Below, one piece after another: positions 61,967-64,000 of a stretch of 64,000 nucleotides of DNA. The position numbers were made by a program, and so were the translations under genes. The notes beneath the pieces were generated by a model that did no database searches, was not told the origin of the DNA, and saw only the letters and a program-made list of their open reading frames with translations. The stretch is from an uncultured Rhodopila sp. Its GTDB lineage: Bacteria; Pseudomonadota; Alphaproteobacteria; Acetobacterales; Acetobacteraceae. The stretch spans positions 176,724 to 240,723 of the forward strand of contig CAIZFE010000109.1 in assembly GCA_903932145.1 (NCBI GenBank), read 5' to 3'. Position 1 is the stretch's first letter. Each line of letters opens with the position of its first letter.

Positions 61967-62482
61967 TTGGAAATTATCCCCCCTGTTCGTGTTACCCGGT
62001 TCCAGCAATTGGAAATCGGCGAGTTGTTCGTGTTCACGCACGACAATGGTGCGTGTCTTGCACTGAAGATGCAACCACAACCGAATCAAGATAGGAATAG
62101 TCTAGTTTTACTGGGACCAAATTTTCCCAGCGGGTTTGGAGAATCTTTCATACTGGATTGGCAGCCGGCAACGGTTATATCCTATGGAAAGAACTTTTCG
62201 GTGCTTCTGCCCACCGATCCGACTGATTGGATCATGAGCGGCAATCGTCGAATTCCAGTTTGCATTGCCGTCTGCGGTCAGAGCGTTTGGGTTTGCACAA
62301 ACGGGGGAATGTCGCCAGAGAATTTTTTCCAATGCTATGTCGAGCTATCAACTGGAAAACTGGCCCAAAATGGACTCCCAGACTACGCAGCCTATACGAA
62401 CAAATGGGAGATTGTTCTCCCAGGGGCGCAAACTTCATCGCGCCCGTTGCTTAAATATCCGCTGGAAGGAGCTGAGGCATGA
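61967..62482 (+). CDS. Unknown protein, second gene of TIR operon
   Basis: A 171-aa protein with no family I recognise. It is rich in beta-type stretches: VRVTRFQQLEIGELFVFTHD, CLALKMQPQPNQDRNSLVLL cut here, VCIAVCGQSVWVCTNGG, then YTNKWEIVLPGAQTSS. No membrane helix or signal peptide. Starts at TTG 61967, 4 bases after the TIR stop, and overlaps the third gene by ATGA, so all three are co-translated. A sensor, regulator or immunity role is possible but unproven. Confidence 0.6.
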   Translation: MEIIPPVRVTRFQQLEIGELFVFTHDNGACLALKMQPQPNQDRNSLVLLGPNFPSGFGESFILDWQPATVISYGKNFSVLLPTDPTDWIMSGNRRIPVCIAVCGQSVWVCTNGGMSPENFFQCYVELSTGKLAQNGLPDYAAYTNKWEIVLPGAQTSSRPLLKYPLEGAEA

Positions 62483-63384
62483 GTGGGTCCGAAAGATTAA
62501 TCGATGCTGAATCAACATTAAAATACCTTCTTGGCGATCCAATAAAAAAGATAAAATTTGACGACTACGTTACTTCATTATTGAAACAAGCAATTGGTGA
62601 TATAAGAAGTGATAAATTTCGCAATGATCTCCCAGATATAAGAGAATTTGGCATTCAGACCGGTTTAACGCAGTATGAAACTGTTGTGCGAGATCTTTTG
62701 TTTGCTGCGATTCTGACCGGGCGTTGGGGGCAGTCAGATCAGACGTTTTCGTTAGAAAATGTTATATCGCGATTTGCGGAAGCGAGATGGCCATCATCAG
62801 GTCTCACAAATGATTGGCTGGCCTTCCAATGGTATCCAATTTGTCTAGTAATTTATGCCGCAGGAATTGCGGCATTGGCATCTCGTAATTATCCGTTTCT
62901 GGCGAAAATACTTCAAGCCAAGATCATATCTCGCGCGAATAAGCATGTTCTGGAACCGGTGATTGTCCGGGTCCTAGATGAAATGGGCGAAACAGATAGA
63001 TATTTTAAATTTTTACCCGAGTACGAGCCATCCTACGCACCGCAGAGTGAATATATTTTCACCCTGCTGCACCCTTTGTTTGATCGAACGCTCTTCCTCG
63101 GGAATGACTATGAGCGCTTATTTGACCAATTCGAGATGATTTTAGCGCTTGTTCACGCCGATGCCACGCAAAGAGACGACGGACGCTTTTGGACCAAACC
63201 GGGCCGGTTTGGCTATATGGCTCGGAGGCCGGGAGGACCGTTTAGTGCCTTCGTATCTGAGATGGAAAAGGCGGGCGACGCCATGCCGCTTCTCAAAGCA
63301 GGTCTATTTTCTTCATCGACAGAACGATTTCGCGAGGTCTCAAAGGGGTGCCTGGAATTTTTTCGTGCTTTGCCCTCGTATTAG
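62479..63384 (+). CDS. Unknown helical protein, third gene of TIR operon
   Basis: A 301-aa mainly helical protein of no known family. Blocks: RLIDAESTLKYLLGDPIKKI, RDLLFAAILTGRWGQSD, WPICL-like FQWYPICLVIYAAGIAALA and PFLAKILQAKIISRANKHVL. One segment (CLVIYAAGIAAL) is hydrophobic but short. Base use is strongly AT-rich compared with the whole window, especially 62500-63050, indicating transfer. Coupled to the preceding gene by an ATGA overlap. It may be the sensor or effector partner of the TIR protein. Confidence 0.6.
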   Translation: MSGSERLIDAESTLKYLLGDPIKKIKFDDYVTSLLKQAIGDIRSDKFRNDLPDIREFGIQTGLTQYETVVRDLLFAAILTGRWGQSDQTFSLENVISRFAEARWPSSGLTNDWLAFQWYPICLVIYAAGIAALASRNYPFLAKILQAKIISRANKHVLEPVIVRVLDEMGETDRYFKFLPEYEPSYAPQSEYIFTLLHPLFDRTLFLGNDYERLFDQFEMILALVHADATQRDDGRFWTKPGRFGYMARRPGGPFSAFVSEMEKAGDAMPLLKAGLFSSSTERFREVSKGCLEFFRALPSY

Positions 63385-63799
63385 TCCATTAACCTGATTC
63401 AGGGGGCAGCGAATGAGCGCAGGTCGGAAGAAATGCTAACCAAGTGACGGTCCAGGTGACTGACCTCAGTGGCAATTAATCAGCCGGACCGGCCGTAGGA
63501 GTGTCCCAGGCAAGATCGAACAGTTCGCCCGTCCGCGACGGCGCGGGACGCGGTCGTAATCAGAATAGCCGGTCGCGGTGGCAGCGAGAAAGGTGCGACG
63601 CGTACGGGACGTAGCGGCCCAAGGGATCACTTCGGTGCGGAGACAATAGGGCATGGCGCACTAACCTGATCATCGATACCTCCCTGATGTGTCGCCGTCC
63701 GGGACAACGACGCGGACCACACCCGGAAAGCTGTTTGACGCCAACCCGGCCGTTCCCAATATTCTTTAATCACCAGCAGGTTTGTGCTATACTCGCCGC
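63385..63799. other. Gene-free stretch between TIR operon and HEPN-partner paralogue
   Basis: 415 bases. A minus-strand open frame of 62 codons (63466-63654) is present but has no recognisable features; I leave it uncalled. The right end carries TGCTATACT (63785-63793), an extended -10 element 6 bases before the next ATG. Confidence 0.4.
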
Positions 63800-63800
63800 A
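63785..63800 (+). promoter_or_regulatory. Extended -10 promoter abutting a start codon
   Basis: TGCTATACT ends at 63793, 6 bases before ATG 63800; the arrangement is identical to that at 10742-10757 before the paralogous gene. It predicts a leaderless or nearly leaderless transcript. Confidence 0.5.
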
Positions 63801-64000
63801 TGCTTGACCTCGCCCAGATCGACGATCTCGCGCACAAGACCGCCTCCACCGTTCTGAAGCAGGCGGAGGTGGAGCGCGTCTTCAGCGAACCGGCCGTGGA
63901 TTGTGCCGGCAAGGACGCACTGCGGATCACCATCGTCCTGAAGCCGGGCAATGACGACGATTTTAGCGGCGACCAGGTGCTGCAAACGCTCGTCGGCATC
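63800..64000 (+). CDS. Paralogue of the HEPN-associated small protein (cut by window edge)
   Basis: The first 67 codons read MLDLAQIDDLAHKTASTVL, then FSEPAVDCAGKDALRITIVL and KPGNDDDFSGDQVLQTLVGI, aligning along their whole length to the 99-aa protein at 10757. By analogy a HEPN-like gene should follow just beyond the window, overlapping its end. Function unknown; possible antitoxin. Confidence 0.7.
   Translation, partial: MLDLAQIDDLAHKTASTVLKQAEVERVFSEPAVDCAGKDALRITIVLKPGNDDDFSGDQVLQTLVGI

Noticed and set aside
63466..63654. 62-codon minus-strand open frame right of the TIR operon
   Set aside because: Arg-rich, no recognisable motif; length is within chance for this base composition.
1..64000. 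CRISPR arrays, insertion sequences, phage genes
   Set aside because: No regularly spaced direct repeats, transposase or integrase motifs were seen on either strand.

Overview
The window looks like chromosomal DNA from a GC-rich alphaproteobacterium, most likely an Acetobacteraceae/Rhodospirillales relative. The reasons are an alphaproteobacterial-type flagellar and chemotaxis cluster, a perfect CtrA box (TTAA-N7-TTAAC), the zapA-6S RNA-fau arrangement, and many soil-type catabolic genes (TauD/TfdA dioxygenases, luciferase-like monooxygenases, class III CoA-transferase, M20 peptidases). No plasmid, phage, IS, CRISPR or tRNA gene is visible. Assignment to a genus is not possible from sequence reading alone.

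Layout. 1-10.6 kb: the 5' part of fabD, an amidohydrolase, a large hybrid histidine kinase, a TauD-type dioxygenase, a DUF1801 protein, a PuuE-like deacetylase, an acyl-CoA dehydrogenase and a CoA-transferase, nearly all on the minus strand. 10.75-11.55 kb: a small two-gene unit, an unclassified 99-aa protein followed by a frameshifted HEPN-like protein; a second copy of the first gene starts at the right edge (63.8 kb). 11.7-25.9 kb: motility. One minus-strand run reads cheA(-REC)-cheW-cheB-cheR-fliI-fliJ; a second reads flgB-flgC-fliE-fliQ-fliR-flhB plus an unknown gene; divergently, motB-motA and a secreted protein. 26-30.7 kb: an orphan PIN toxin-like gene, DUF2442, nagA, an amino-acid permease and an M35-like metallopeptidase in an AT-richer patch that ends in a remnant of a nagA-like 3' end.

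30.7-38.2 kb: catabolic genes, mostly on the plus strand with close spacing or overlaps (M20 peptidase, two alpha/beta hydrolases, luciferase-like oxidoreductase, ThDP enzyme, CoxG-like protein) and an opposing TauD dioxygenase. 38.4-50.7 kb: housekeeping and envelope genes: isocitrate-dehydrogenase-family enzyme, ruvC, a methyltransferase, yebC, a Dlt-like acyl carrier protein/MBOAT/DltD-like trio, a YmdB-type phosphoesterase, fau, 6S RNA, zapA, a class I aldolase and thiE. 50.8-59.8 kb: a decayed DUF4258/DUF2283 pair, MmgE/PrpD, a membrane protein, amidase, luciferase-like oxidoreductase, M20 hydrolase, an MFS transporter and its divergent MarR regulator.

59.8-64 kb is the accessory end and holds the best candidate for an undescribed system: a vapBC pair with a palindromic operator, then a tightly coupled three-gene operon encoding a TIR-domain protein with an unusual C-terminal region, a 171-aa unknown protein and a 301-aa helical unknown protein, the last markedly AT-rich. 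The gene layout fits a TIR-based (NAD-degrading) defence module with two uncharacterised partners. A dispersed palindromic repeat family (copies near 7.45, 9.3, 38.3 and 42.1 kb, and a diverged copy inside a coding region near 40.06 kb) is spread through the intergenic spaces.
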